Origin: DASSUC01 sp035649895
Lineage (GTDB): Bacteria > Actinomycetota > Actinomycetes > Mycobacteriales > Micromonosporaceae
Assembly: GCA_035649895.1 (NCBI GenBank)
Contig: DASRIS010000064.1
Coordinates: forward strand, 1 to 64,000
DNA: 64,000 bases
Direction: 5' to 3'
Shown: positions 19,001-26,090 of the stretch, in pieces
Position numbering within the stretch: position 1 is the stretch's first letter
Layout of the letters: the number at the start of each line of letters is the position of its first letter
The notes under the pieces: model-generated
The model's database searches: none
Told to the model about the DNA's origin: nothing
The model's input: only the letters and a program-made list of their open reading frames with translations
Translations under genes and position numbers: made by a program

Positions 19001-19423
19001 GTCAACCTCGCGATCGTGCTGCGCCTGCTGGGTGACGTGAGCGGCGCTCGCGCGTCCGACGAGGAAACCCTGGAGGCCCTTCACGCCACGCTCGGCCCGG
19101 ACCATCCGATCAGTCTCGTCTGCGCCACCAACCTCGCCAGCGACCTCCACTCGCTCGGTGAGCACCAAGCCGCCTATGAGCGAGATCGCGACACCCGGGA
19201 GCGCTCCCGTCAAAAGCTTGGCGAGGATCACCCGTCAACGCTTGCGTGCAGCCTTAACCTCGCGTTGGACCTGCACGCCCTAGGCCGGACCCAGGAGGCT
19301 GACAAGATCCACGCCGATACGATGGTACGGTTCCGGCGCCGCCTCGGTGACAGGCATCCCGCCACGCTCAATGCTCTGCAGAGCATCCGCGCGGACTGCG
19401 ACATCGACCCGTTGACGCTGTAG
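16037..19423 (+). CDS. EAD-NB-ARC-TPR protein, FxsT-like conflict-system hub
   Basis: 1128 residues from GTG 16037 (GGGGAAGGA 3 nt upstream; TTG 15989 is the longer option). Residues about 14-97 form an effector-associated domain (LVAALMDL... ARLHVIDIVLACLGNPGG), clearly similar to the C-terminus of the nucleosidase at 22000-23226. A linker near 165-210 (LPPAMLLLERAASG) resembles spacers in other EAD proteins, from memory. NB-ARC begins WGNVPPRNPNFTGRE, as in FxSxx-COOH system TPR proteins; the P-loop GMGGVGKS is near 342, WLLVFDNAED near 419, then LGDLPLAVEQAA. From about 690 on there are 42-residue kinesin-light-chain-like TPRs. The likely role is an NTP-dependent switch that senses something through the TPRs and recruits an EAD effector. 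Ends 12 bp from the convergent HExxH gene. Confidence 0.88.
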   Translation: MPGPGRKDPATELRSSLVAALMDLTLLNALPNRRMLLTLIRGDVVRFPDVQEHTEARLHVIDIVLACLGNPGGLRALGTALETMAPHASSTQRVRQLIESATLSSLLPEGDLDRARDLLRRVGRDVRLRSALADEFPTPGTSPKPVAPPDIFDDLAAEQAGSDGLPPAMLLLERAASGCTNSQLAVELREWLDNQAERLEVQRQLRAVRERLSPQAASDAGVDTPTLVGHTVEGEPAAPQATRASGPEQNTVDSAGLAAPADSDALRHLTLPETLEGYGHIGESMSPPASVALRDVERLPQVWGNVPPRNPNFTGRESLLRDLHDRLAVERETAVLPHAIHGMGGVGKSQVAIEYVHRHRGDYDLIWWIPAEHDGQILSALTALARRLGLEVRDIGEANTAVPAVREALSTGSTPYQNWLLVFDNAEDLSEVRPHFPTGGAGKILVTSRNPEWAEVARSLEVNVFTRTESKIFLTKRTPELTEEEADRLAEALGDLPLAVEQAAAWRVATGMSVDQYLQLLEEKRIELLALGTSPNYELSVAAAWNVSLDKLEQVNLAALQLLQVCSFFAPEPISRELFAGSPSAPITDPLDETLRDPIKLARAIRDIQRYALAKFDHRNGTLQMHRLVQAVLSGRMDEERREVMRRGAHTLLANGDPNNPALPSYWARYQALGPHVTVSRAVMSHDPRVHQLVFNMLQFLFYWGDHEGGAALAKEVHEQRRADLSDDHEHTVAVAKWRAWILWVLGSFKEARQINERSLELSRAAFGENDEATLDAMTRVAVDLRTAGDFTGALKLDQEAVEKCRRELGEDDPATLRAAFHLGISLRHVGRFAEAWKLDSDTYRRQSAVIGENHDETMRTLNYSTMGLRESGDYLGARMLQESVYERFVKVFGPENPATVRAARNLAVARRKAGDHDGARKLAEEALGKFRVRYGDEYPDTMATALNLAIDLRQTGDLEGARELGEQTLKRYVKVFGDTHPHTLSARVNLAIVLRLLGDVSGARASDEETLEALHATLGPDHPISLVCATNLASDLHSLGEHQAAYERDRDTRERSRQKLGEDHPSTLACSLNLALDLHALGRTQEADKIHADTMVRFRRRLGDRHPATLNALQSIRADCDIDPLTL

Positions 19424-19435
19424 CTCCGGTCTGCA

Positions 19436-21280
19436 CTACGCTGATCCCCGCCGGCCCAGCCACCGGGCCAGCTCCAATGGCGAGGGTGAGGCGTGTTCAT
19501 TAGCGAGTTCCCGGTATAACGCATATACGAGTTCTGGAGTGCGCAGCAGGGGTCGCCACGCTGACGCGTCCTCCGCTGCGGCGAGCGCCAGCCCCAAGCC
19601 CGTCCACGCGTCGAGGTCAAAATGATCGCGGGCGATGCGCCTCAGATATCCCGCGACCGCCCGGGTGGGCTCGCCGTTGACCAGGGCAAGGTCGTCACGC
19701 GTCACGCCAGGCACCGGCAGGTCCACATCCTGTGCCAGAGCAGCAAGGTCGCGAAGACCGCCCCGACCTGCGAGCCAGGCGCGGTACAGCGTCAGCCGGC
19801 CATGCGCCCAGGTTGAGCCTGCTGTGCCGACGTTCGGATCCACCGGCGTCGCGGCGAGCGGGGGTTCGTACCGACGGCGCCAGGCCACGACGGCCTTCTC
19901 CACCCATGGCGGGTCGGCGGGGACGTTCCTGATGCGCCAGCCCGCCCGGTGGTCGGCGAAGGCCGCCCATGCGGCTCGCGCCGAGTCAGCGCGGACGGGC
20001 TCCGCGAGCCAAGGACGCAGCCGAGCAGTGAGGCCGTTAACGAACCTGGCTCCCAGATCAGTGAGGAGACGCGACCGCGCCAACGCATAGAGGCCCGCCC
20101 AGGTCTGGCGGCGGGCGTACGCGAACTCGAAGTCGCCGATCCTCCGGTCCCATTCCGCGCCCTCGTGCCGTTGCCTGCGCCAGAACTCCGTGATGCCGAA
20201 GAAGGCGTAAACTCCCTGGACCAGACCGCCGAGTGGGCGCGGGTCCGGGCGCCATGGGGCATAGAGATGCTCACGCTCGTCCTCATGGCAAAGAGTGGTC
20301 AGGTGCAGCAGCCCACCGAGCTTGGTGTGCTGGAACTCGTGTACAAGCGCCACCGCAAGGCTCACCGGGTCAGGGGGAGGTGAGATCATTGCTGCGCCGA
20401 AACCGTCTCCGGTGGACGCGCTCCATATCGTCCAGGACGCGTCGTAGGCGCGCGGGGCGATCGACGTCAGCCCGGCGGCCATAGCGTCGGCCGTAGCCGG
20501 ATGCCAGCGGCTCAGTATCTCCCACGACGCTTGCAGCAGGTCTCGCCAGGCGTCCACAGCGTGGTCGTCGAGGCGGCACGGTGCGACCGGGTCAGCCATG
20601 TTGCGGTACGGGTCGATATCGTCGAGGCTAAGGGTGAGCCCCCTGCCGTTGGCCCTGCATCCGACCGAGCGCAGTCCCCACCAGTGTGGCTGGTCGGCCT
20701 CGGGGTCCGCCGGCACCACCACCTCATGGCCGTGCACACGCAGGCGGCATAGGCCGTGGGCACTGTCGGCCTCCGCAACCGCGCATCCGGTCACCGCTGG
20801 AAAGCGCGCGAGCCCCAAGGTCGGCAGCAGGACACCGCCGCAGTGGACCGGCACCCGAGTGCGCAGTGGCATCCCGGCGCGGATCGCCGCGGCGAGGGCA
20901 ACCGCGTGGACCTGTCCCACCTCGGCCCAGAGGTTCGTCCTCTCGGCGCCTTTCCTGGACTCTCGGAGGGCATACGAGAGCCATATCCCGACCTGCGGAT
21001 GCAGCAGCACGCTGTCGAGCGCCTGCGGCGCTCTGGCATCTATGTCGCTCAACGCGTTCCACGCCGTCTCGGCGGATGGCAGCGGCCCGAGGAGCGCGGG
21101 CCGCGCCGTTGCCCGGTCGAGCAGCTCGCGAAGCAGGAGGAGCCGTCGGCTGTGCTCACCGGCCAGCAGGAGCCGCACCGTTGCCGGCCCGCCCAGACCA
21201 TGGGCGAGTGCCTCGAAGTGCTCGATCGGAAGCGCGACGTTGGCCGGCGGACCGGCCTGTTGGCGACGCGACTCGGGCAC
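19436..21280 (-). CDS. HExxH-motif peptide-modification enzyme (putative peptide beta-hydroxylase)
   Basis: 614 residues from GTG 21280, with GAGGAG about 6 nt upstream. The start LPIEHFEALAHGLGGPATVRLLL and the site LVHEFQHTKLGGLLHL (HEFQH at 314-318) match the HEXXH domain family found with FxsA/FxsB-type RiPP clusters, some members of which have been renamed alpha-ketoglutarate-dependent HExxH peptide beta-hydroxylases. The HEFQH histidines should bind the metal. A 33-bp gap separates it from the upstream 59-residue peptide gene, consistent with an enzyme-precursor operon. No radical SAM enzyme lies in the block. A metalloprotease role is the less likely alternative. Confidence 0.85.
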   Translation of the reverse strand: MPESRRQQAGPPANVALPIEHFEALAHGLGGPATVRLLLAGEHSRRLLLLRELLDRATARPALLGPLPSAETAWNALSDIDARAPQALDSVLLHPQVGIWLSYALRESRKGAERTNLWAEVGQVHAVALAAAIRAGMPLRTRVPVHCGGVLLPTLGLARFPAVTGCAVAEADSAHGLCRLRVHGHEVVVPADPEADQPHWWGLRSVGCRANGRGLTLSLDDIDPYRNMADPVAPCRLDDHAVDAWRDLLQASWEILSRWHPATADAMAAGLTSIAPRAYDASWTIWSASTGDGFGAAMISPPPDPVSLAVALVHEFQHTKLGGLLHLTTLCHEDEREHLYAPWRPDPRPLGGLVQGVYAFFGITEFWRRQRHEGAEWDRRIGDFEFAYARRQTWAGLYALARSRLLTDLGARFVNGLTARLRPWLAEPVRADSARAAWAAFADHRAGWRIRNVPADPPWVEKAVVAWRRRYEPPLAATPVDPNVGTAGSTWAHGRLTLYRAWLAGRGGLRDLAALAQDVDLPVPGVTRDDLALVNGEPTRAVAGYLRRIARDHFDLDAWTGLGLALAAAEDASAWRPLLRTPELVYALYRELANEHASPSPLELARWLGRRGSA

Positions 21281-21313
21281 ATCGACTCCTCTCGGGTCGA
21301 ATTCGCCGCCGCC

Positions 21314-21493
21314 TCAGTCCACTCTCCCTGGGGGCCCCGATTCGTTGATATTGGCGCGTGGGCGTTCGACCTGACGCAGAACACGATCAAGGGATGGACG
21401 CAGGACATTCTTGTCACAGTGGCGCAGCTCGACGATGGAGAGTCCGGCGATGTCGATCAATTCAGTTGGTACATGTCGATACGATGGATCCAC
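21314..21493 (-). CDS. FxsA-like leader peptide, candidate substrate of the HExxH enzyme
   Basis: 59 residues from GTG 21493, chosen because AGGGGGG sits about 11 nt upstream; the frame is open to GTG 21562 but that start has no ribosome site. The segment PTELIDIAGLSIVELRHCD, then a helix ending LDRVLRQVERP, follows the leader pattern of FxSxx-COOH peptides (TELxDLxGxSLxxL...LxRVLxEV) from memory. The C-terminus reads RANINESGPPGRVD, without the FxSxx ending. It precedes the HExxH gene by 33 bp on the same strand. A TACAGT -10-like box lies near 21536-21541. A precursor role is inferred from leader similarity and synteny. Confidence 0.65.
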   Translation of the reverse strand: MDPSYRHVPTELIDIAGLSIVELRHCDKNVLRPSLDRVLRQVERPRANINESGPPGRVD

Positions 21494-21541
21494 GGTACTG
21501 GTCCCCCCTGGCCGCGTGAAGTTAGTTGATCTGTAACTGTA

Positions 21542-21999
21542 CACACCATAAGGGGCCGACACGAAAGGGGCAGAAATTGATCACTTCATTCGTGTCACCC
21601 GCCTCCCCGAGCATCGAGGTCAAGCCAAACCGACCCACCGGAGCCGCCGGTTAGCCGGCACTACGGCGCGGGGACCACGCAGGTTACCTCCATCCAGGCG
21701 CAATACGGTTGGCGACGGCGACGGTGTCAACAAGGTGGAAGACAAATGGTGGGACGGCTACCTATCATGGGACGCTCACTCGAACCATCCGCCCTGGACG
21801 GTGGCCGTGACCGCGCCGATCCGCGCACCGGAGAAGGGTTGGTGGCTGCGCAGAATGAGATCTGGTTATCGCAGCATTGGCCTTGGCCGGCGACGTGACC
21901 GCATGCGGCCAGCCGGCCCGCTTCCATCGCCGCCATCGACCGCGTCCGGTTCGGCGGATCTCTCGGGTATTCCGGGACCTTGAGATAAGGACACCGCCG
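21542..21999. other. Intergenic region before the nucleosidase gene
   Basis: About 450 bp between two divergent units, the peptide/HExxH operon and the nucleosidase gene. Overlapping short ORFs occur on both strands but none has a ribosome site or recognisable similarity. It must hold the nucleosidase promoter, but I cannot place one with confidence. Confidence 0.4.
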
Positions 22000-23226
22000 A
22001 TGAGCCATAGTCAGACCGATGTCCACGTCGGCATAGTGACGGCGCTTCCCGTCGAGTCCGCCGCCGTCCGGCTGCTCGTCGACGAGCTGCGCTACGAGCC
22101 CGCGCCCGGCGACCCCAACCACTACCTGACCGGCCTGCTTCCCAGCAAGGACGAGGGCCAGCCGCACCGGGTCGTGGTAGCCATGCAGACCCAGGACGGC
22201 ACCAGGAACGCCGCCGCGATCTGCACCGACCTGAGCCGCAGCTTCCCCACCATGCGATGCATCATCATGTGCGGGGTCGCCGGAGGAATCCCGGCCCCGG
22301 CGACGCCCGAACGGCACGTGCGGCTCGGTGACATCGTTGTCGCCACCCACGGCGTCATCGACTACGACCATGCGCGCACCATCAACGGCCGCAGTGAGCT
22401 TCGGCGTTCGGTCGAAGGGGTCTCCCGCGAGCTGCTACGGGCCGACCGCGAGCTGGAGGTGAAGGAACTCACCGGTCACTGGCCTTGGCGTGAATGGTTG
22501 GAGAGTGCGGCGAGGGCACCCGGCTTCGCCCAACCGCCTGACCAGGCGGACGTGCTGATGCGGTTCGGCAGACAGATCGACCACCCACTTCGCAGCCACT
22601 CGGGGCACGTCGCCAGCTGGCCACGCGTGCACCGATGCGCGATCGCCAGCGCTGACCGGCTGCTACGCGACGCGGTCCTGCGCGACGAGATAGCTAGCCG
22701 GTACCAGGTCCGCGCGGTGGAGATGGAGGCGTCCGGCGTTGCCGTCGGCGCCGGCCTGCACGCCAAAGGGTGGTTCGTGGTCCGTGGCGTTGTCGACTAC
22801 TGTGACGAGACCAAGAACGACGTATGGCATCCCTACGCCGCGCTGGCTGCGACTGCGTACGTGCGCGCGCTGCTCGCTGAGTGCCGTTCGTTCGCTGACA
22901 CCTATGGCTCCGATGGGTATCCTCCGGTAGGCCCGGTGCCCGGGCGCAACTACCTGCGTACCCTGGTCGAGGCGTTGCTGACCATCCCCGCGTTCCGGGA
23001 CGACTACCAGCGCCGCGCGGTGATGGCGCTACTACCGCAGCACATCCGCACCATGGTGCCCGACAACACCACCGCTCGGCTCCACGTGCTGGCGATGGTT
23101 CAGACCTGCATCGACGCCTCAGACGGTCAAGAAAGCCTGCGCGATGCCTTGCGAGACGCGCTACCGGCTCAGTCGCTGGATCTTCAACGGGCTGAGGCGG
23201 CGATCGACCAGCACTGGCCCTGCTGA
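22000..23226 (+). CDS. PNP/UP-family nucleosidase fused to a C-terminal EAD
   Basis: 408 residues from ATG 22000, with AAGGA 8 nt upstream. Residues about 5-300 are a phosphorylase/nucleosidase fold: VHVGIVTALPVESAAV, CGVAGGIPAP, VRLGDIVVATHGVIDYDH, VEMEASG and VRGVVDYCDETKND. The EMEAS and VVDYCD motifs mark MTA/SAH-nucleosidase-like enzymes and their effector relatives. Residues about 312-405 form an effector-associated domain (LVEALLTI... TARLHVLAMVQTCID) matching the N-terminus of the EAD-NB-ARC-TPR protein. In described conflict systems such fusions are effectors thought to cleave nucleosides or nucleotides when recruited. It is convergent with ftsI. Confidence 0.88.
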   Translation: MSHSQTDVHVGIVTALPVESAAVRLLVDELRYEPAPGDPNHYLTGLLPSKDEGQPHRVVVAMQTQDGTRNAAAICTDLSRSFPTMRCIIMCGVAGGIPAPATPERHVRLGDIVVATHGVIDYDHARTINGRSELRRSVEGVSRELLRADRELEVKELTGHWPWREWLESAARAPGFAQPPDQADVLMRFGRQIDHPLRSHSGHVASWPRVHRCAIASADRLLRDAVLRDEIASRYQVRAVEMEASGVAVGAGLHAKGWFVVRGVVDYCDETKNDVWHPYAALAATAYVRALLAECRSFADTYGSDGYPPVGPVPGRNYLRTLVEALLTIPAFRDDYQRRAVMALLPQHIRTMVPDNTTARLHVLAMVQTCIDASDGQESLRDALRDALPAQSLDLQRAEAAIDQHWPC

Positions 23227-23251
23227 GCGCACACGTGAGCACACGCGCGCC

Positions 23252-25522
23252 TCACTTGTAGACGGCGAAGCGGGGCGGTCGGGTCCCGGTCGGCGGCACC
23301 CGGTAGTGCTGCAGCGCGAACTGCATCATCTGCCGGAACGCCGGCCCCGCAACCGTCCCGCCATTACCGGCCGCGGTATGCGCGAAGACCGCGATCACGT
23401 ACTGCGGCGCATCCGCCGGTGCCATGCCGATGAACGAGGCCACCTCGCCGCTGACGTACCGGCCGTTCTCCACCCGCTGGCCGGTGCCGGTCTTGCCGGC
23501 CACCCGGTAGCCGGCCACCGCCGCCGCGGTCCCGGTCGCGTCCGGCACCACCACTACCGCCTCCAGCATCTCCCGCAGCGCCGCCGCGTTGCCGGGGCTC
23601 AGCACGCGCCGGGTGGCCGGCGCGGCGGCGTTGACGACCTCGCCGCCGGGCTTGATGGTGGCGCGGACCAGGTGCGGCTGCACCCAGACCCCGTTGTTGG
23701 CGATCGCAGCGTAGGCCGCAGCCATCTGCAGCGGGGTCACCGACACCCCGTGCCCCACCGGGATCGACCCGTACGACGAGCCGCTCCAGTTCTCCGGCGG
23801 CTGGACCAGGCCCTCCGCCTCGCCGGGCAGCCCGACGCCGGTCGGCACGCCCAGCCCGAAACGCAGCTGGTACTCGTACAGCTTGCGCGGCGTGAGCGCG
23901 TCCGCGATGCGGATCGTGCCGACGTTGGAGGAGTAGGCCAGGATCCCGGGCAGCGTCATCCGGGCGCCCGGCGGGTTGGGGTGCACGTCGGAGAAGGTGG
24001 TGTCGCCCTTGCGGATGGTCGGGTCGACCACGACCGTCGAGTCCGGCCGCACCACGCCCTCCTGCAGCGCGGCACCGAGCACGACCGCCTTGTGCACCGA
24101 CCCGGGGTCGACCACGATCCCGGTCGCCGCGTCGCCGCGCTGCGAAGGCGGCACCTTGAACGGGTCTGCCGCGTCGTAGGGCGGGTAGCTCGCCTGGGCC
24201 AGCACCTCCCCGGTACGCACGTCCAGCACCACCGCGGCGGCGAAGGTCGCGTTCACGGTACGCATCTGCGCGGACAGGACGTGCTGCACCTCGTACTGGA
24301 GGTCACGGTCGATGGTCAGCTGCAGCGAGCTGCCCCGCTGCGCCGGCGTCTCCCGCCGGTACCCGCCCGGGATCTCCTTGGCCAGGTCGCCGACGCCGAT
24401 CTCGTACGTGCGCTCGCCGTTGACCCCGGCCAGCACGTCGTCGTAGCGGGCCTCCAGCCCGGCCAGGCCGTGCAGGTCGTCGCCGGTGAAGCCGAGCAGG
24501 TTCGCGGCCAGGTCGTGGCCTGGCAGCTCACGCCGCTCGTCGCGGCGTACCCCGATGCCCTTGATGTTGAGGGCCTTGACCGCGTCGCCGGTGGCGATGT
24601 CCACGCTGCGGGCCAGCCACTCGAACTGCGACGGCCGCCCGTCCGTCCGGTTGTGCGGCAGCAGCTTCGGCAGCAGCTCGCTCGGCGGGATGGCGAGCAG
24701 CGGGGACAGCTTCGCGGCCGCCTCCGCCGGGTTGTCGATCATGCTCGGGTCCGCGTAGACGTAGCGCGCCTCGACGCTGCGCGCCAGCACGGCGCCGGAA
24801 CGGTCGTAGATCGCCCCACGGGGCGCCGCGATCGGCACCGTGTGCAGCCGGTCGGCCAGGCCCCTGGCGGCGTATGTGCTCGCGTCGGTGACCTGCAGCT
24901 GTACCAGCCGCAGCCCGATGACCGCGAAGAGCGCGAAGACCAGCACCGTGGCCACGCGCAGCCGGCGCTTCGGCTCGCCCAGCCGCGGCGGGCGCACCGG
25001 CCTGCGCGAGACGCGCCGGGCGGGGCGGCCAGGGCGACCCGTGCCGGTGCCCCGCCCGCCCGCACCCCGCCGGGGCGCCTGGCCGGGCAGCAGCTCGCCC
25101 AGGCGGACCGCTGACGCGGCCGCGCGGCCCGACCCCAGGGCGGCTGCCCGCCCCTGCCGGCCGGCGGCGCCACGACCAGACCCAGCCGAGCCGCGCCCGG
25201 ACCCAGCCGCACCGCGGGCAGATCCGGCCGTACCACGACCAGACCCGGCCGTACCGCGACCAGACGCTGCGGCGCGGCGCCCAGGGGTGGCGGCCTGACG
25301 GCCGGAGTCCCCGGCACCTCGGCCGGCGGCCACCACCTCCAGCGCCGGGCGGAACGGGTCGGCGGCGCGGCCGGTCCTTGCCTGCGCCGCCTCCCGAACG
25401 CTGCGCCCCCTGGGCGTGTAGCGCCGAGCCTGCGACAACGCGCTGCGCAGCGGCACCACCTTGGCGCCGGTCTCGGCCCGCCCGGCCTGGCGCCGCCCGT
25501 CGGGGTCCGGCTTCCCGGCCAC
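23252..25522 (-). CDS. ftsI: FtsI, class B penicillin-binding protein (septal transpeptidase)
   Basis: 756 residues, GTG start. The first ~215 residues are a basic low-complexity extension with many GSGRGTAG-type repeats, then one membrane helix (LRVATVLVFALFAVIGLRLVQLQ). A dimerisation domain and a transpeptidase domain follow with the SxxK site in DPGSVHKAVVL, YSSNVGTI and AGKTGTGQR. It cross-links septal peptidoglycan with FtsW. It starts 3 nt after the ftsL-like stop. In most relatives murE would follow directly; here the next gene is the EAD nucleosidase on the opposite strand, so the dcw cluster is broken at this 3' end. Confidence 0.95.
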   Translation of the reverse strand: MAGKPDPDGRRQAGRAETGAKVVPLRSALSQARRYTPRGRSVREAAQARTGRAADPFRPALEVVAAGRGAGDSGRQAATPGRRAAASGRGTAGSGRGTAGSARGAAGSGRGSAGSGRGAAGRQGRAAALGSGRAAASAVRLGELLPGQAPRRGAGGRGTGTGRPGRPARRVSRRPVRPPRLGEPKRRLRVATVLVFALFAVIGLRLVQLQVTDASTYAARGLADRLHTVPIAAPRGAIYDRSGAVLARSVEARYVYADPSMIDNPAEAAAKLSPLLAIPPSELLPKLLPHNRTDGRPSQFEWLARSVDIATGDAVKALNIKGIGVRRDERRELPGHDLAANLLGFTGDDLHGLAGLEARYDDVLAGVNGERTYEIGVGDLAKEIPGGYRRETPAQRGSSLQLTIDRDLQYEVQHVLSAQMRTVNATFAAAVVLDVRTGEVLAQASYPPYDAADPFKVPPSQRGDAATGIVVDPGSVHKAVVLGAALQEGVVRPDSTVVVDPTIRKGDTTFSDVHPNPPGARMTLPGILAYSSNVGTIRIADALTPRKLYEYQLRFGLGVPTGVGLPGEAEGLVQPPENWSGSSYGSIPVGHGVSVTPLQMAAAYAAIANNGVWVQPHLVRATIKPGGEVVNAAAPATRRVLSPGNAAALREMLEAVVVVPDATGTAAAVAGYRVAGKTGTGQRVENGRYVSGEVASFIGMAPADAPQYVIAVFAHTAAGNGGTVAGPAFRQMMQFALQHYRVPPTGTRPPRFAVYK

Positions 25523-25525
25523 GGG

Positions 25526-26089
25526 TCAGCCCCCGCCGGCCGGCGCCTGCTGGCTGGTGATGCTCGGCTGGCTGGTGGCGGGCTGCGGCACGCCCAGCAC
25601 GCGGCCGTCCGGCATCCGGATGAAGGCCGGCGAGCCCGCCGGCACCAGGCCCAGCCGCCGGGCGGCGGCGGCCAGGTTGCCCGGGGACTCCTGCTCGGCA
25701 ATCTCCTGCTGCAGCTGCTCCTCCTGCACGTTGAGTACGGTCTGCCGCTGTTCCAGGTCGTGCAGCCGGAACGCGTTCTCGTTGATCTTGGTATTGAGCA
25801 CCAGCACTCCGAGCACCCCACCGATCACGACGGAGAGCACCAGCAGCACGAACGGCATCCGCGGGGCCACCACGGGCGTCGGCGGCGCCACGCGCAGCCG
25901 GGCCCGCAGCGCCGAGCTGGACACTGGCGCCGGCTTCAGCGCCGAGCTGCCCTGGGTGGGGAGCTCCGCCGCCACCGGCGGCTCGCTCCGTGCCGTAGCG
26001 GCACCACGCATCAGACTCCGGCGCTCTGCCCGTTCCGCGGTCCGGCCCCCCGACCGCGGCACGCGCTGCCCGCCGCGTGCTGTCGTCAT
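25526..26089 (-). CDS. ftsL: FtsL-like septum formation protein
   Basis: 187 residues from ATG 26089, which lies 1 nt after the rsmH stop. A long Ala/Arg-rich cytoplasmic part is followed by one membrane helix (MPFVLLVLSVVIGGVLGVLVLN) at about 95-116, then a heptad-like coiled coil (LHDLEQRQTVLNVQEEQLQQEIAEQ) and a short extracellular tail with LGLVPAGSPAFIRMPDG. That architecture and the position between rsmH and ftsI are typical of actinobacterial FtsL, which assembles with DivIC/FtsQ at the divisome. Sequence identity in this family is low, so the name rests mainly on position and layout. Confidence 0.8.
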   Translation of the reverse strand: MTTARGGQRVPRSGGRTAERAERRSLMRGAATARSEPPVAAELPTQGSSALKPAPVSSSALRARLRVAPPTPVVAPRMPFVLLVLSVVIGGVLGVLVLNTKINENAFRLHDLEQRQTVLNVQEEQLQQEIAEQESPGNLAAAARRLGLVPAGSPAFIRMPDGRVLGVPQPATSQPSITSQQAPAGGG

Positions 26090-26090
26090 C

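Noticed and set aside
22000..23226. Nucleosidase gene considered as ordinary purine salvage (MTA/SAH nucleosidase)
   Set aside because: The extra C-terminal EAD and the adjacent EAD-NB-ARC-TPR gene fit an effector role better than salvage.
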